DNA of 64,000 bases from Mucor racemosus (GCA_027405735.1 JAPEHQ010000020.1:620001-684000), one strand, 5' to 3'. Counted from the stretch's first letter, positions 11,833 to 23,891 are shown. The notes: a model not told the origin generated them from the letters alone. Translations and numbers: made by a program.

Positions 11833-13227
11833 ATAAAAAATAAATTCTGGGAAAAATATACTACTCGCTTTCTTTCTTTTTTTTCTTTGTTCACTTGTGT
11901 GTCACCAAAAAAATTTGAAATATACCAACTCCATTTAAAATATACATGTTATTATGAAATTTGGTGTCTTTGTTCCATTGATAAACCCCACAGTTGATTA
12001 ATTCCTTTGAAATTATTTCATTTCACACATCAAGAAGTCTTTTCTTTTTCTGCTAGTCTGAGATTGAATTGCAAAAGCTTTCAAATTGATTCCTGGAGGC
12101 GATTTTTTGGATCAAATTCGGTTCTTTGCTGATTTCACAATAAACTACAAAGTTATTTCACAAGAATTTAATATTCATTGATAGATATTTTTATGCTTGT
12201 TTTACTGGTACAACTGATGTTAAATTAGGTTGCGTCTATCTAGAGAAAAATTAGAAAAACCTAAAATGCAATTTTGATGAAAATGTTAATTTTTCATATC
12301 TAAATTTTTTTTAAAAAAAATATGACATTGTAGATATGCATTTTTTAAGTATTCTAAGCTTATAAATACTATAGTAAAAAATTTGATTTTAGGTTGTAAA
12401 AACTCTTCAAGTAATTTTCAATCTCCCGGCCCTACGAATACAAGCAAAAAATTAAGCCAAATGGCCAAAATTCCATGGAGAAAAAAATGTCCTTCAAAAT
12501 GTCCAAAAATAATGGAGTACATGTGTAAACGTTATAAAAACATATCAAAAAAGTTTTGAAGCTTTGAAACGCAATAAAACTTGAATAAAAATTCTTTAAA
12601 AATACGGAATCTTGATCAAAATTAGATGTAATATGGCATTAAAACAATGAGCTGATACATAAAACAACCCGGAAATGCAGTTTTAAATTACAGAAACCAT
12701 AGATTTAAAGACAGTGGATTTATGTATTGATGGTTAGATTGCATATTACTGTATCATAATGTGTGAAAGATTGTTGTTTTTCGTTGTTGAACGGCCCATA
12801 TTTTAGCCATATTTGTAATTTCCCTGTGTCATTTTTGCGTGTAATGCTTACGTTTTGCATTGTTTTCAGCCAAGGCTCGGTACCCCCCTCCCCCCACATA
12901 CAAATACCAGTTTGTTTTCTGTCTATTTAGTTCAAATTAGCTGGGAAATATACTGTTCGTTGAGTGTGTGTATCAGTACAGTAAAGGTTGTCAAAATTAA
13001 GGGGCACGTGGTTTTAAGAATAAACATATATGGTAAGGTATTATTAAATATACCAACTTGATTCCAAATATACAGGATATAAGTGGGACTAAGAAAATTG
13101 CTTGGTGGTATTTATAAAATAAACGAGATTCCCCCCAATACTCACAATTTCCTCTCTTTTTTTTTTTTTTTTTTCTTTCTTTTTCCCTCTAACTCTTTTT
13201 TACACTATACATATAATCTTATCTACA
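11833..13227. other. Intergenic, AT-rich, plus promoter tract of next gene
   Basis: No coding pattern. A CT/T-rich tract at about 13150-13200 immediately precedes the dioxygenase start and probably marks its core promoter. A short frame at 12855-13061 has no recognisable content. Confidence 0.5.
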
Positions 13228-14470
13228 ATGAATGATTTCTTGAGAATAGATTTATCAAATTTTGATAATAGAAAAGAAGAAATTGCCCAAGATTTAATGA
13301 AAGCTGCTTCTGAGCATGGTTTCTTTTATGGTAATTTCCGTCCCCCCACACACGAACACACACACAAAAACAATATCTTTAAATTGTTATCTTTTCTTGT
13401 GTGTGTAAAAATATACTAAACTTTTTTTTTATAGTTGTTAATCATGATATCTTAGTAAAAGACATCACTGCCATGTTTGATTCAAGTCATTCCTTTTTTG
13501 AATTACCTGATAAAGTCAAAGAAAACTATCCTATGGATTATCCGAGAAATGCTGGATGGGAAAAACTATCACAGGTATAAAAAACTGCTTATTTTTCTTT
13601 AAACATGATCCAACATTTTTATACACCAAATAGATTCGCCCATCCACAGGTGTTGCAGATTTGAAAGAATCTTTACAGCTATCGTTTCATAATTCTTCAG
13701 ACTTGAGACCAACTGATGATCACGTTCCTGGATTTGATCAAACAGCAGATCGATTCATGGAACAATGTAATAACGTATCTCAACAATTACTTATTTGCTT
13801 TGCTATTGGTCTTGGTTTCCCTCAAGATTTCTTTACAAGATGTCATGACATTACTCAACCTGACTGTCTTAATTCTCTTCGTTGTATGCGTTATTTTGAA
13901 CATAAAAATCAAAAACAACAAACAAAATCATCCAATATTGGTGCTTGTCGTGTTGGTGCTCATACTGATATTAATACATTCTCTTTATTATTTCAACAAC
14001 CTGGTCAAGATGGTCTTGAAGTCTTTCATGATAATGTTTGGACAGCTATATCTCCTAAACAAGGTGAAATTGTCTGTAATGTTGGTGATATGATTGTTCG
14101 TTGGTCTGATGATCGTCTTCAAAGTAAATTGCATCGTGTCAGAAATCCAAATGGTGATCAAGATTATCAGGGTCCTCGCTATGCATTAGAATACATTAAT
14201 GAAGCAAACAGATCAGTCATTATTCAAGGCCGTACTAAATACACCCAGCCTATTACTGCTGGTGAATTCTTGATGATGGCTATGGAAAAGAATTATAAAA
14301 AAGCACTTTTGGATCAAAATATCACCATTACTGGCCCAATTACATCTGTGCCCACTGTAAAAACTTTAAACGCTAATGCTACAAATGCTGATACTGCTGT
14401 TACTACAGCATCTACAACTTCAACTACAGAAGAGACCCCCATGACACCGCCTGTACTCGTTACTGTCTAA
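13228..14470 (+). CDS. 2-oxoglutarate/Fe(II)-dependent dioxygenase (isopenicillin-N-synthase-like)
   Basis: Predicted 359-residue soluble oxygenase of the 2OG-FeII superfamily. Exons: 13228-13330, 13435-13574, 13634-14470, introns 104 and 59 nt, 1080 nt closing in frame. The N-terminal DIOX_N region has the family pattern HGFFYVVNHDI formed across the first splice site. The iron triad is His191-x-Asp193 (GAHTDINTF) and His248 (LHRVRNP), and the 2OG-binding Arg263 lies in GPRYALEY. The last 40 residues are a low-complexity Thr/Ala/Pro tail beyond the core. Substrate is not predictable; fungal relatives act on small molecules, including gibberellin-like or flavonoid-like compounds and thymine. 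It stands alone with no biosynthetic cluster visible. Confidence 0.9.
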
Positions 14471-16837
14471 ATGTACTCTTATATATTTTCTTTTAATATT
14501 CAAAAAAAGTTGTAGATATCTTTAATTAATGTTTGTAGCATAGATTTCATTTCATTTAAGAAATCTTTCATGTGGTTACAGCACTCTGCTTCAACAAACC
14601 TGTATATTTTTCTTTTGCTTATCCCCTTTCTATCCTTTCTACCCCTTAAACACCCACTTTCCACTATTGTAATCTCTAGTTTTTTTCTTTTTTCGCTTTT
14701 CTTCATTGTTATATTTTATCCTTTCTTTTCAGAGATTAAACATTTAAAAACCAAATTCATATAATAATTCAAATGTGTGCTTTGTTTGATCTTGTTTTTT
14801 TTTTTTGCCTTGTCCCTCGAGAAAATTAATATAAAAGGGATATTGCGACAGATAAATAGCAATGCTAATAGGGTTGGGCATTTATTCATTTGAGATCATT
14901 CAGATGTATACAATCTTTAAATATATATCATATATAATACATGTAACCTCTAATTTGCTTTTTTATTCATAATTTACATTATTCAGCCAACATGTTCTTT
15001 CATATGAGAGTGGGAAATCTCATTAGGAAACCATAGATATCAATTCATCATTCAGTAACACATACAAAAGTTTAGAACTCAATGAATATTGATAAATGAC
15101 AAACAAGTTTTGATTAAATCAAAAAAGGTAGTAATATATGTCTTGTGAAAAATCAAAAACAGATAGTGCAACAGATGTTGGTTGAATAGAATTCTATAGA
15201 TGAGATTATCTAAGAAAACACATACTAAAAAATGAATAATCTAGACCTTATGTCGAATATATATATTTATATAGTGAATAATTCAAAAAAGTGGTTTCCA
15301 GAATTAATTAGAGTTGACACTAGTAAGATTAAAGTTATCGTAAATTTTCATACAAAAATCATGAGATATTTACAAATATCATGAAGATAGACGGTATTTT
15401 TTCGTGTTTAATCAACGATATGGCACATTTTCAATGCAAAATAATACACAGCTCGTAAAATATACCATCCAAAACAATTAAAATGTTCTAAAACTATTCT
15501 CTTTGGAACAAAATCCAGAAATACAACATTGGATTTCTTCTTTTTTTGTTTTTTCTCGGTACGCAAGGATGTTTACTACTGAAGGAGCTTTTTTTTAAAA
15601 AAAAAATTTGTATCAGGTCTTACAAAGGGAGAATTATTTGAGTGGTCAAAGTTTTCCTTCTTCCTCTTATTGTTTCCAATATGCAAGTGAAAGCGTATAA
15701 ATTCACACGAAAAAAAAAGGGGCTAAAAAACCATTACATGTATATTAAACTAAATAGCCTGTATAATTGTGAAAAAAAAAAAAAAAAATACGTACGTTTC
15801 ATGTGTAATTCATCTTTTTTTATATTACTTAAAAACTGTATTGCCATAATAGTAACACTAAAAAGGACTATTGATGATATACGACAATTGGTGTAAATTA
15901 TACCATATATATATATATGTTTGTTCAATGCATTTCTGACACAGTATCTGATTGAAACACGCGTTGGATTTTCTGACAATAATAACAAAATCAGACCCCT
16001 TTTGTAATAGAGTTGTCATTGCTCGTTTTAGCAACATTTAATTCTTATTTTTTTGACTCGTAATGTACATGTTTACGATTGATGAGGTCTTTGTTGTTTT
16101 GTCTTGGTTTTTTATCTGTCATTTCGATTTGATTGCAACTTGAAGGAATCTTCCAATAAACGAAAAGATGTAGAACTCAATGCAATTTATATATAATTTT
16201 CTAGTGAGTGATAGATGTAATCGCAAATACTGTAATAGTTTATTATATGTGTTGTATAAATATATCATCGTTTATATAGTAAATAGTCAACCCCATACAA
16301 AAGTTGTAGTTGTTAAAAGCAATTAGATAAAACGCCATATAATTCCTAATAAAACCCAAAATAAAAAATTTATACTCGCTCCTGATTACTTTAGCTTACT
16401 TTTGATAGCAATTATTTTAGTAAACAATAGTAGTATCATTGACAAAATATTCTTGAAAAATGTTTTCTTTGTGTTTTCATTTTGACCGGCCGGTAAATTT
16501 AAGAGGAATTCGACAAGAACAAAAAAAAAACTCATGCATCATTGCAGACTATGGCGCATCTAAAAAGCGCTCAATCATCAGAAATACAAAATAAAAAATG
16601 CCTGCATTAAGAAAACATGACAAGAAATCTTTGTGTACTTTGATTCATCAAATTTCACTAATATTAGGCCTCGAGAAAAAGTTTAAAAACCTTGCATGCA
16701 ATTTATTTATTTATCCTTAAAATCAAACATCACTATCTTCCTAAATAAAATTTATTCTGTATTATTGTATCTATATGAAATTATTAGATATAACAGAAAA
16801 AGTATATGGTACTGTATGTTTATGTATATATGCACTA
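14471..16837. other. Intergenic, AT-rich, no gene recognised
   Basis: About 2.4 kb with poly-A and poly-T runs (for example 15773-15788) and TA-rich stretches. Open frames at 14500-14764, 15642-15988 and 16696-16902 are low complexity and unsupported. Confidence 0.5.
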
Positions 16838-16903
16838 GCCGTTCAGTCTCGCTACCTTCAACTACGGCGTCGCCCTGTGGGCTCGCTTTTGCAATTTTTT
16901 AAT
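16838..16903 (+). repeat. GCCGTTCA...CGCTACG short repeat
   Basis: A 65-bp unit starting GCCGTTCAGTCTCGCTACC, with GGGCTCGC and a TTTTGCAATTTTTTAA end. Close relatives are at about 18414-18480 and, inverted, 43546-43613. It is noticeably GC-richer than its surroundings and marks ends of the dynein-fragment repeat. Confidence 0.6.
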
Positions 16904-17050
16904 GGATGTATCATATGACTGGCAGCTCTATATTGTTACGCTCGATTACCGTCTCTCTAGTCAAAAAATGTATGTTTTTCATAACAAATATTAATGAGGT
17001 TTATAAACATCCTTTTTTTTGAAAATCCACCTTTTGAAGTATATCATTAG

Positions 17051-17486
17051 AAAGCATTTGCTACCCCTCCTATTTACTCATTTGAACACGTAGACGATTA
17101 TGCGTATGATGTAAAATGGTCTATTATATACCCCGCCTTGTTTGATACAGAAGATGGAACCGGTCAATTTGGTTTATGGGATCTGAATGCAGGTAATGAA
17201 GAGCCATTTATAAGCACTCAAATTGGTTCTGTTAAAGCATTGAACATATTGGCTTTGGATAAAGAGGGTAAAAAGACGGTAATAGATTCCAGTAATGTCT
17301 ATGTTTATGTTTATGTTTATGACATTGGAGAGGTGAGACGAAAGATCAATGTAAATCAAAAGTTTCGGTTATTGAACTATATTTTATTTCAAGATGACAA
17401 CTCCTAAGTCTGATGATTGGAGTCTGTTGCAAAAGAATATCGTTAAAATGGGCTCAAATCAAGAAAATCCTAACGGAGGAAAATGA
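17051..17486 (+). pseudogene. 3' end of a dynein intermediate chain gene (fragment)
   Basis: Two exons remain: 17051-17332 and 17394-17486 (TGA), with a 61-nt GTGAGA...AAG intron. They encode the last WD repeats of a cytoplasmic dynein intermediate chain: YSFEHVDDYAYDVKWS, then the GTGQFGLWDLN block, DIGE at the splice junction, and the conserved tail TTPKSDDWSLLQKNI. An AG acceptor sits just before 17051, but no earlier exon is found upstream, and the protein should have several hundred more N-terminal residues. The hexamer GTTTAT is repeated inside the last WD strand, giving VYVYVYVYD. A second, more decayed copy on the minus strand lies at 44318-44545. It is a fragment copied with flanking repeat DNA, not a working gene. 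Confidence 0.8.
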
Positions 17487-18413
17487 TTACATATTTTTTG
17501 ATATTTATTTTTATTAAAAGATTCATCATGTTTATTCAAGAAATAGAGCTCAGGGGTTTTATGTACTGAATGGAGACCATAATTTGACCTTTGAGTGAGT
17601 GTTTTTTGGAGTTAGACCTTTTACTACATCTTCCAGGATTCAAGCGTCTGAAATTTTTCAACGGTGCATAGTAAGCTATACGTCCAATATAAATCAACTC
17701 TAGCATGATTATTGGAGCGCAAGGCTATGTCATTATCAAAAAAACTACTGCGCAGTACCAACAAATGTAAAAATTTACAGTAATAAACTTGAACCGAGTG
17801 AGTACAATATCGTAGATTCTTAAAAAAAGTTTTCATGTATCATAAAATCACTTATTTTTAAGACTTACAAGGCTTATAAACGGAATATTAATTTCAAAAA
17901 TCATTCTTGTCCAATCATCAATTTTAACATTTTCCGTTTTTTTTTTTTTTCTGTTTTTGCAAATTTAGAGTTAATTATACCACCAATTATAAAAACAAAA
18001 AATATTTAAATGTGCAGAACTTGGCTTTATATTTGATCAATAAAAAATAAAAAACATTTTTATTAAAAAACATTACATGAAAATCCTTTAACCAAAAAAC
18101 CGTTTTTGGGGGAAAAGTACAAAGTTTTATTATTTAACTTTTAATATTAAGCTTTCATAAAATGCGTATTAATTACAACTATAATTTTTTCTCACAATGT
18201 GGTATATTTAAATGTTTATTTTACCATAAAAGTTTGATTTCTCTGTTTTTTGATCAAAATCATGAGTGTTGGTAAGGGTAAAATGAACCCCGAAATATTC
18301 GCTGTAAAAACTGAATTTTCAGACTACTCATAGTAATATACAAGAAAAGTTGGAAAAAATTACTTTTTATTTAAAACTACTACTGTATGTATCATAGTAT
18401 AAAAGTATTAGTA
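17487..18413 (+). repeat. Repeat tail linked to dynein fragment, copy A
   Basis: The sequence following the dynein fragment matches, inverted, 43620-44230. Shared blocks include GAGTGTTGGTAAGG near 18265-18278, the G-run block at 18108-18120, and GAGTTAATTATAC near 17968. The downstream edge is the GCCGTTCA-type repeat. Confidence 0.7.
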
Positions 18414-18868
18414 GTAGTTCAATCTCGCTACGCTCAATTACAGTATCTCCCTGTGGGCTTTTTTTATTTTGTAATTTGTTGTATATAATAGCTTTTTAAT
18501 GTCGCTACGCTAGTTTTTTGCAATTTTTATATAATAGAAGTATTATATTTATATATAGCCGTTTGATGTCGCTGTACTCTTGCACTTTATCTGTAATTAA
18601 TATGTTTTATACAGTGGATATTTTATCTCGCTACGCTCGTTTTTGTAATTTACTTTATGATAAATGCTCTACATTAATAGTCTTTTGACCTTGCTGCGCT
18701 CGTTTTTGCAATGTGTACTATGATTAAAGTACAACAAGTAACCGTTTAATCTCACTATACTCAACTACGACAAAGGCTTCACTCTATGAGCTTCCTTTTA
18801 AACTTCATCTTGAATAATTAACATATTGTGTATGATAGATGTATGATCTCGCTACGCTCATACTGCCG
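18414..18868 (+). repeat. Cluster of degenerate CTCGCTACGCTC repeats
   Basis: At least six irregularly spaced copies of a TCTCGCTACGCTCG core occur at about 18422, 18501, 18568, 18628, 18692, 18752 and 18847, several followed by TTTTTGCAATTT. Related single units are at 16838 and 43546. No coding frame. Confidence 0.6.
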
Positions 18869-19181
18869 CAAGCCTGTTTTACTTAATTATCAGAAGCTTT
18901 TCATCGTACAGTACCAATAGTTAGAATAATATTTAATGATAATGCAAAGACAAGTTACTAAATAATTGTATCACTTTTTTTTTTTTTGTATATTCTTGAT
19001 CTCCTCTTTTTTTCATTCTATTGTCCTCCTCTCTTCCTTCTTCTCTTTGGTCATTCTTCTTCCTCTTCTTTGTTTGGGTGTGTATTGTCGTTGTATGATT
19101 CTTTTTTTTATTTAAATTATTGTGTTTATTTAATTTTTACTGTAAAATACAACCATATGGTTTTAAAAATAAAGTGATATA
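18869..19181 (+). repeat. 0.3-kb inverted duplication, copy 1
   Basis: Nearly identical, in reverse, to 31019-31333. Runs from AAGCCTGTTTTACTTAATT to AAATAAAGTGATATA and contains a long pyrimidine-rich strand (19004-19075). It ends 8 bp short of the stop codon of the alcohol dehydrogenase gene, so it would form that gene's 3' untranslated region and downstream DNA. Confidence 0.85.
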
Positions 19182-19189
19182 TGTGTAGT

Positions 19190-20287
19190 TTAATTTTCGA
19201 GGACAAATCTAAATCTGGGCTTTCCAGCTCTGAAGTCTTCGATAACCTTGTTGATATCCTTCATTGGGAGAACATCAATCCAAGGACGAATATTGTGTTT
19301 AGCAGCAAACTCGAGCATATCTTCAATCTCTGAAGGAGAACCGATCAAAGAACCAGTGATATTAACTTGATTTCTAATCAATTCCATACCAACTTGAGGG
19401 AAATCCCAACCAGGAGCACTGACATTGATAAAGTGGCCATTAGCTCTAATCAAAGTGAAATAGCGATTCCATTGGAAATCAGGGCTGGTGCCGGTGCAAA
19501 GAATGTGAGTCAATTGCTTCTTGTGTTTGGCCATAGATTCATCACTGCTAGTGTTGATATAATCATCACAACCAAGTTCCTTTGCAATATCAATCTTGTT
19601 ATCGTTATGAGACATACCAATGACCTTGGCACCCATAGCCTTGGCCCAGAGAATACCATAATGACCTAAACCACCAATACCCATGACACCAACAACAGAG
19701 CTAGGACCAACATTAGAACGCTTCAAGGGAGCATAAGTAGTAATACCAGCACAGAAAAAGGTGGAGGCAACCTCACTAGACAAATTATCGGGAATTTTGA
19801 AAGCAAAACGGTAATCACCACGCCACTTATCAGCATAACCACCTGAAGAAGGAGTACCACAAGGCCAACGGCCATTATAAGTACCAACACTTCCATTAAA
19901 ACAGACATTTTCTAAACCTTCCTTACAATGAGTACACTCACCACAAGATCCAGATTGAGCACCAACACCAGCTCTGTCACCAACCTTCAAGTTTGTAACA
20001 TTGGCACCAACCTTAGTAACTTTACCGACGATTTCGTGCCCGACACAGATGGGATACTTGGTTTCAGACCAATCGCTATCAAGAGTATGAATATCAGATC
20101 CACAAATACCACAGTGGGAAACATCCATATCAACACTGTTCTCATCCCATTCCTTTAACTTCATCTCGATCTGTTCAAGAGGTTCACCTAGTATTAAATG
20201 AGTATTTTATATATAATATTTTATTGTAACTTATAACTTACCCTTAGCAACACCAGCCCATGCGGTAAATTTGTTCTCGGTAGACAT
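19190..20287 (-). CDS. NADP-type cinnamyl/aryl alcohol dehydrogenase (zinc MDR)
   Basis: Predicted 347-residue cytosolic medium-chain dehydrogenase that interconverts aldehydes and alcohols, most like the CAD/yeast Adh6-Adh7 group. Exons 20242-20287 and 19190-20187, one 54-nt intron, 1044 nt closing in frame. Catalytic zinc ligands: Cys41 (HCGICGSD), His66-Glu67 (VGHEIVG); structural zinc Cys97, Cys100, Cys103, Cys111 (GSCGECTHC...C). The Rossmann glycine motif is GIGGLGHYG. Start ATG at 20287 is followed by MSTENKFTAWAG, a usual start for the group. The T-rich promoter region carries 17-bp direct repeats at 20444-20510. The 3' flank is a duplicated 0.3-kb segment. Cofactor preference is inferred from family only. 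Confidence 0.93.
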
Positions 20288-20443
20288 ATTTGAAATGATT
20301 TAATTGATTGTAATATAATAATACCAAAATAGGATTTGAATCCCTTTTTATATCCAAATGTCAGGTAAATTGAATTGAACCTTCATTGGCTTTAATTCGT
20401 CGATAATCAAGAGAAGAGATATTTGATGATTAATCAAAAAATT

Positions 20444-20530
20444 CATGACAGGTAAAATGCCATGACAGGTAAAATGCCATGACAGGTAAAAAAACCCATG
20501 ACAGATATAAAAAAAAAAAAAAAAAAAAAA
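20444..20530. promoter_or_regulatory. 17-bp direct repeats upstream of alcohol dehydrogenase
   Basis: CATGACAGGTAAAATGC begins at 20444 and 20461, a third copy with a longer A-run at 20478, a fourth variant (CATGACAGATAT) at 20497, then a 25-nt A-run and TGACGGGTAAAAAGC at about 20534. They lie 157-250 bp upstream of the start codon and could be clustered binding sites or just a minisatellite. The rest of the gap to 21242 shows no gene. Confidence 0.5.
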
Positions 20531-21242
20531 AAATGACGGGTAAAAAGCAAATGATCGCTGAATTTGATGCTACACAAAACGAGATTATTTTATTTAGTGC
20601 CAGTTTAATTTGGCATTTTTGATCGATATTTTCCTTGTAAAAATGCTGTGTTTATCCTCGGGAGAGAGGATGATCCTATTATACAGGGTTGGAAAAGAAA
20701 GTGAATAGGTATAGAAGTCTTGGTGGCTATGTAAAAATTACACAACAGTTTTGTGTTCCTGGATTGTTTGTTCCTTTGTGTCAGGTCAATCTGCTTGACT
20801 GAGTTTTGTACGCATGTTTCAGAAGTGTGCTATACCGCATCTATTTGTTTGCAGCATATAGATTAAAATGGGCATTATACTGTATGTGTATCTCAAAAAA
20901 TGCACATACATACGCTTAGTTTACATTAATAAGGAGTGGTATAAAATGGATTTCGCTCGGATTAATGGAACTTTGAAACTCTGCTTTAGCTAAAATAATC
21001 ATCTTTTTGTTGATGCGTTTTGATGTAAAGCTTGATAAACAAAAGAGAAATATAGCAGATTTATGTCAATACGAAAAATTGAATGAGAACTTACCTACTC
21101 CAATTTCAAGAAAAATCAATTTTCATTGTTTTCAATCTTCAAAATCAAAGCGTGCCCTTTTTTCTATAAATAATATCATACTAAAAAACGTTTAAAAATT
21201 AAAATATAATTTACATACTGCTAAATGTATATAAATTGGCCT

Positions 21243-23000
21243 CATTAAACGGCCTGCTCCTAAATTTATTTTATATCTTACGAAAGACCTAAAAACGCGT
21301 AAATTTCACTGCTATTTCCTTAAAAACTGAGTCTCCACTTTTCATCCCTGCTCAACTATTTTTCTCAGTAAATAACATCAGAAAAAATTATATGCCAATG
21401 TACTTAAGATGTTCAGCTTTAATCCAAAAAATGCGTTTCCAAAAATATCCTATCTCTAGCATAGAGTATAATTTTTTTAGTGCTAATGTTTCAGATTTTT
21501 ACATATATCTCACTACAAAAAATTAAAAACTTTGAAGCTTCATATCTCTACGAAAAATTAAGCTATACTAATATTTTTTAATAATAAAAATCACTTGTTT
21601 TAAAGCGTTCTATAACATATTAAAGTATCAAAAACTCCGAGCACACTTTTATTTTTATTTTATTTTTTTGACCTTTTTGTAGTAGATTTCAAAACATTTG
21701 TTAAATTGAGTAGAGCTTTTTTTATATTCATTTTATTAAGCTCATTGAGTTTTCTCGGATCTAATTTATTTTTTTTCAAAATATTAATTTTTCGTGGAGA
21801 TATCCTCAGAAATGTGTTCAAAGACATACCCTTGTTTCTAGCTTCAATTTTTCCTTTGTATACCCTCACCCCAAATTTTGAATTCGAAAAAAAATTGGAC
21901 AAAAATCTCGTTTTCTCGACGAAAAATGCAACTAGAAGGCTCAGCAATAGCTCGATCAATAAATACTTTTGCTGTGCATTCTTTTTATTACTTAAATTTG
22001 AAATATGCTTATAAAAAGTGATGTGTATCTTCAAAAAACCTTTAAAATTTGAATTGTATTTTAATCAAAATTTATTGTAAAACATTTATTTGGATTTTAT
22101 CTAGATGGATACAGAACTTAAAACTGTACAAAAACTGTTTAATCCGCTAGGCCCACTTACTCTGCAGTTCAAGAACCATTAAACGATTTTGTCTTTTTTT
22201 TTTTAAAAAAATTGTTTTATTAATTGCTCCGTGTAAGACAAGAGTGGGACTTCCTATCCAAGAGGCGGGCGCAATGTAGAAGTAATAATTGAGAAAATAA
22301 ATGAAAGATGAAAAGACAAGGTAATAAGGAACAATAGATATAAGATAAAAATAATAAAGAGAACTAATATATCAAGAATGAGAAAAAAGAAAAAAGGATG
22401 ACCAGGAGAGTTGAACTACAGGAGGGAATGGCATTGATCTTCATCAATCATTTTGTGAATGTTGAGTCGAATGCTAGCCAGTATCGCTGTATGAGAAACC
22501 GGAACCTGGTTAAAAATAAACCTCATATGGGCAAGCCAGATTTGAGAGAGTGAAATAAGAAGGATCTGATATGGATCAATGCCTTTAACTTGGCAATACC
22601 AAATATAGGAAAAGTCCAGGGAAAAGAGAGCCTCCTTAATATCTGCATTGGAAGTAGTAGGCCACAAGAACTCGAAAATGGCACCTTGCCATACTTTTTC
22701 TTTTGTTGGGCAATGAAAGAGTAGATGGGAAGAGGAATCACGAGTAGACACGCACACAGGACACCAAGGGGAGTCAAATATTCCAGGCATAATACTATGG
22801 TAGATTTTGTCTTTTAAATTATTTTTCGACAATTTTGCAAACCAATTTTGGAACCCAGCTATCATAGAGTTTAAGCTGTAACGTAAACTATTATTTTGGT
22901 TATTTCGATAGAAAAATAATATTTTTCGTTGAAACAAAAAATGCAGAGTCGGTTAGAGTTGGATCTATCTTGTGAATACAAAAAGTTAACACGTTAATTT
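21243..23000 (+). repeat. R3 dispersed repeat, copy 1, split by a LINE
   Basis: Matches 60700-61830 in reverse. The two halves 21243-22197 and 22803-23000 are contiguous in the other copy and are separated here by the LINE insertion. Landmarks: CGAAAAATGCAACTAGAAGG near 21920, GCAGTTCAAGAACC near 22164, and GGATCTATCTTGTG near 22960. It carries overlapping low-complexity frames (21660-22034) without recognisable function. Confidence 0.75.
22198..22802 (-). mobile_element. 5'-truncated LINE insertion (zf-RVT C-terminal end)
   Basis: Minus-strand remnant of a non-LTR retrotransposon. Its frame (stop at 22416) encodes the C-terminal reverse-transcriptase zinc-binding region WCPVC...SSHLLFHCPTKEKVW. 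A poly-A tail appears as the T-run at 22194-22207. The 13-mer GATTTTGTCTTTT occurs on both sides (22185-22197 and 22803-22815) as a target-site duplication. About 0.6 kb of a multi-kb element remains, a typical 5' truncation. The open frame that reads upstream to 22937 is partly host-repeat sequence. Confidence 0.85.
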
Positions 23001-23891
23001 AGGAGCTCAATTTTTTACAGTCGATTTTAGGTCAATTTTGGTCAATGTTAGGCCAGTATATTTATATTCTGGTATTAAATCTTTTATTTTTGAACAGATA
23101 TTAATGACCCATAAAGAAAAAGTATATTGCTTTCTGAAGATCTGGCGTAATTTGATTCAATATTGGGTAAAAAATTTGATAGTATCTGAAAACTGTACTT
23201 TTTTAGCAATCTTCTAATTTTAAGTATATTGTTATTGATTTAATATTTTAAAGTAATTTTTATATGCCTGAATCTTATTTATATTGATAGTGCAATTACA
23301 ATACAGATGAGCATATGAGTAGTTGACCAAGTTAATATCTTTGTTGATTATTATTATTATTAATTTGGATAGAATCCTTTTTGACATAAATACGTTATTT
23401 GTGTAATTGGTTGTACCATGATCAACAAGGATGCTATCATTTATATGACATGTATAGTTCAAAAAGTATTTCATACTTTTAGTATGCGTTTGTTTATTGT
23501 TACTGTTTACGTTTAAAGTTTAAAGTGGCATTATATTTTATGAGCGAACTTGAAAATTAAGTTGTTTTACTATTATCAATGCTTTTATCATTTGTATTCT
23601 TTGTATTATTTATAAAACCATTTCGATTTTATTTCTAATGTAAAAGAAATATAGTTTCATGTTGAGAAACATTAACAAGAAAAAATCAGGCTAGGATGTG
23701 TATGCTATCTTGCAACCATAATTAAATATAAACAAAGAGTAAAGGTTAAGTTGACATACATGGTTTTACACCATAATCAAGTTCGGTACATATTTATAGC
23801 TCGTACCGTCGTATTAACATCAATTTAATGACAAAAACAACAAAATTGAAGTGGTCTGCTTACGTAAGCAAACTTCGAGCAAAAATAAAAG
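23001..23891. other. Intergenic, AT-rich, nothing recognised
   Basis: No supported gene; the frame 23232-23474 is AT-driven. Confidence 0.5.

Noticed and set aside
17138..17407. 89-codon frame as a complete small gene
   Set aside because: It reads past a splice donor; the real coding end is in the next exon (17394-17486) and the frame is a dynein fragment.
22803..22937. Start of the 173-codon minus-strand frame as a real N-terminus
   Set aside because: This part matches the R3 repeat, not a LINE; the frame is a fusion created by the insertion.
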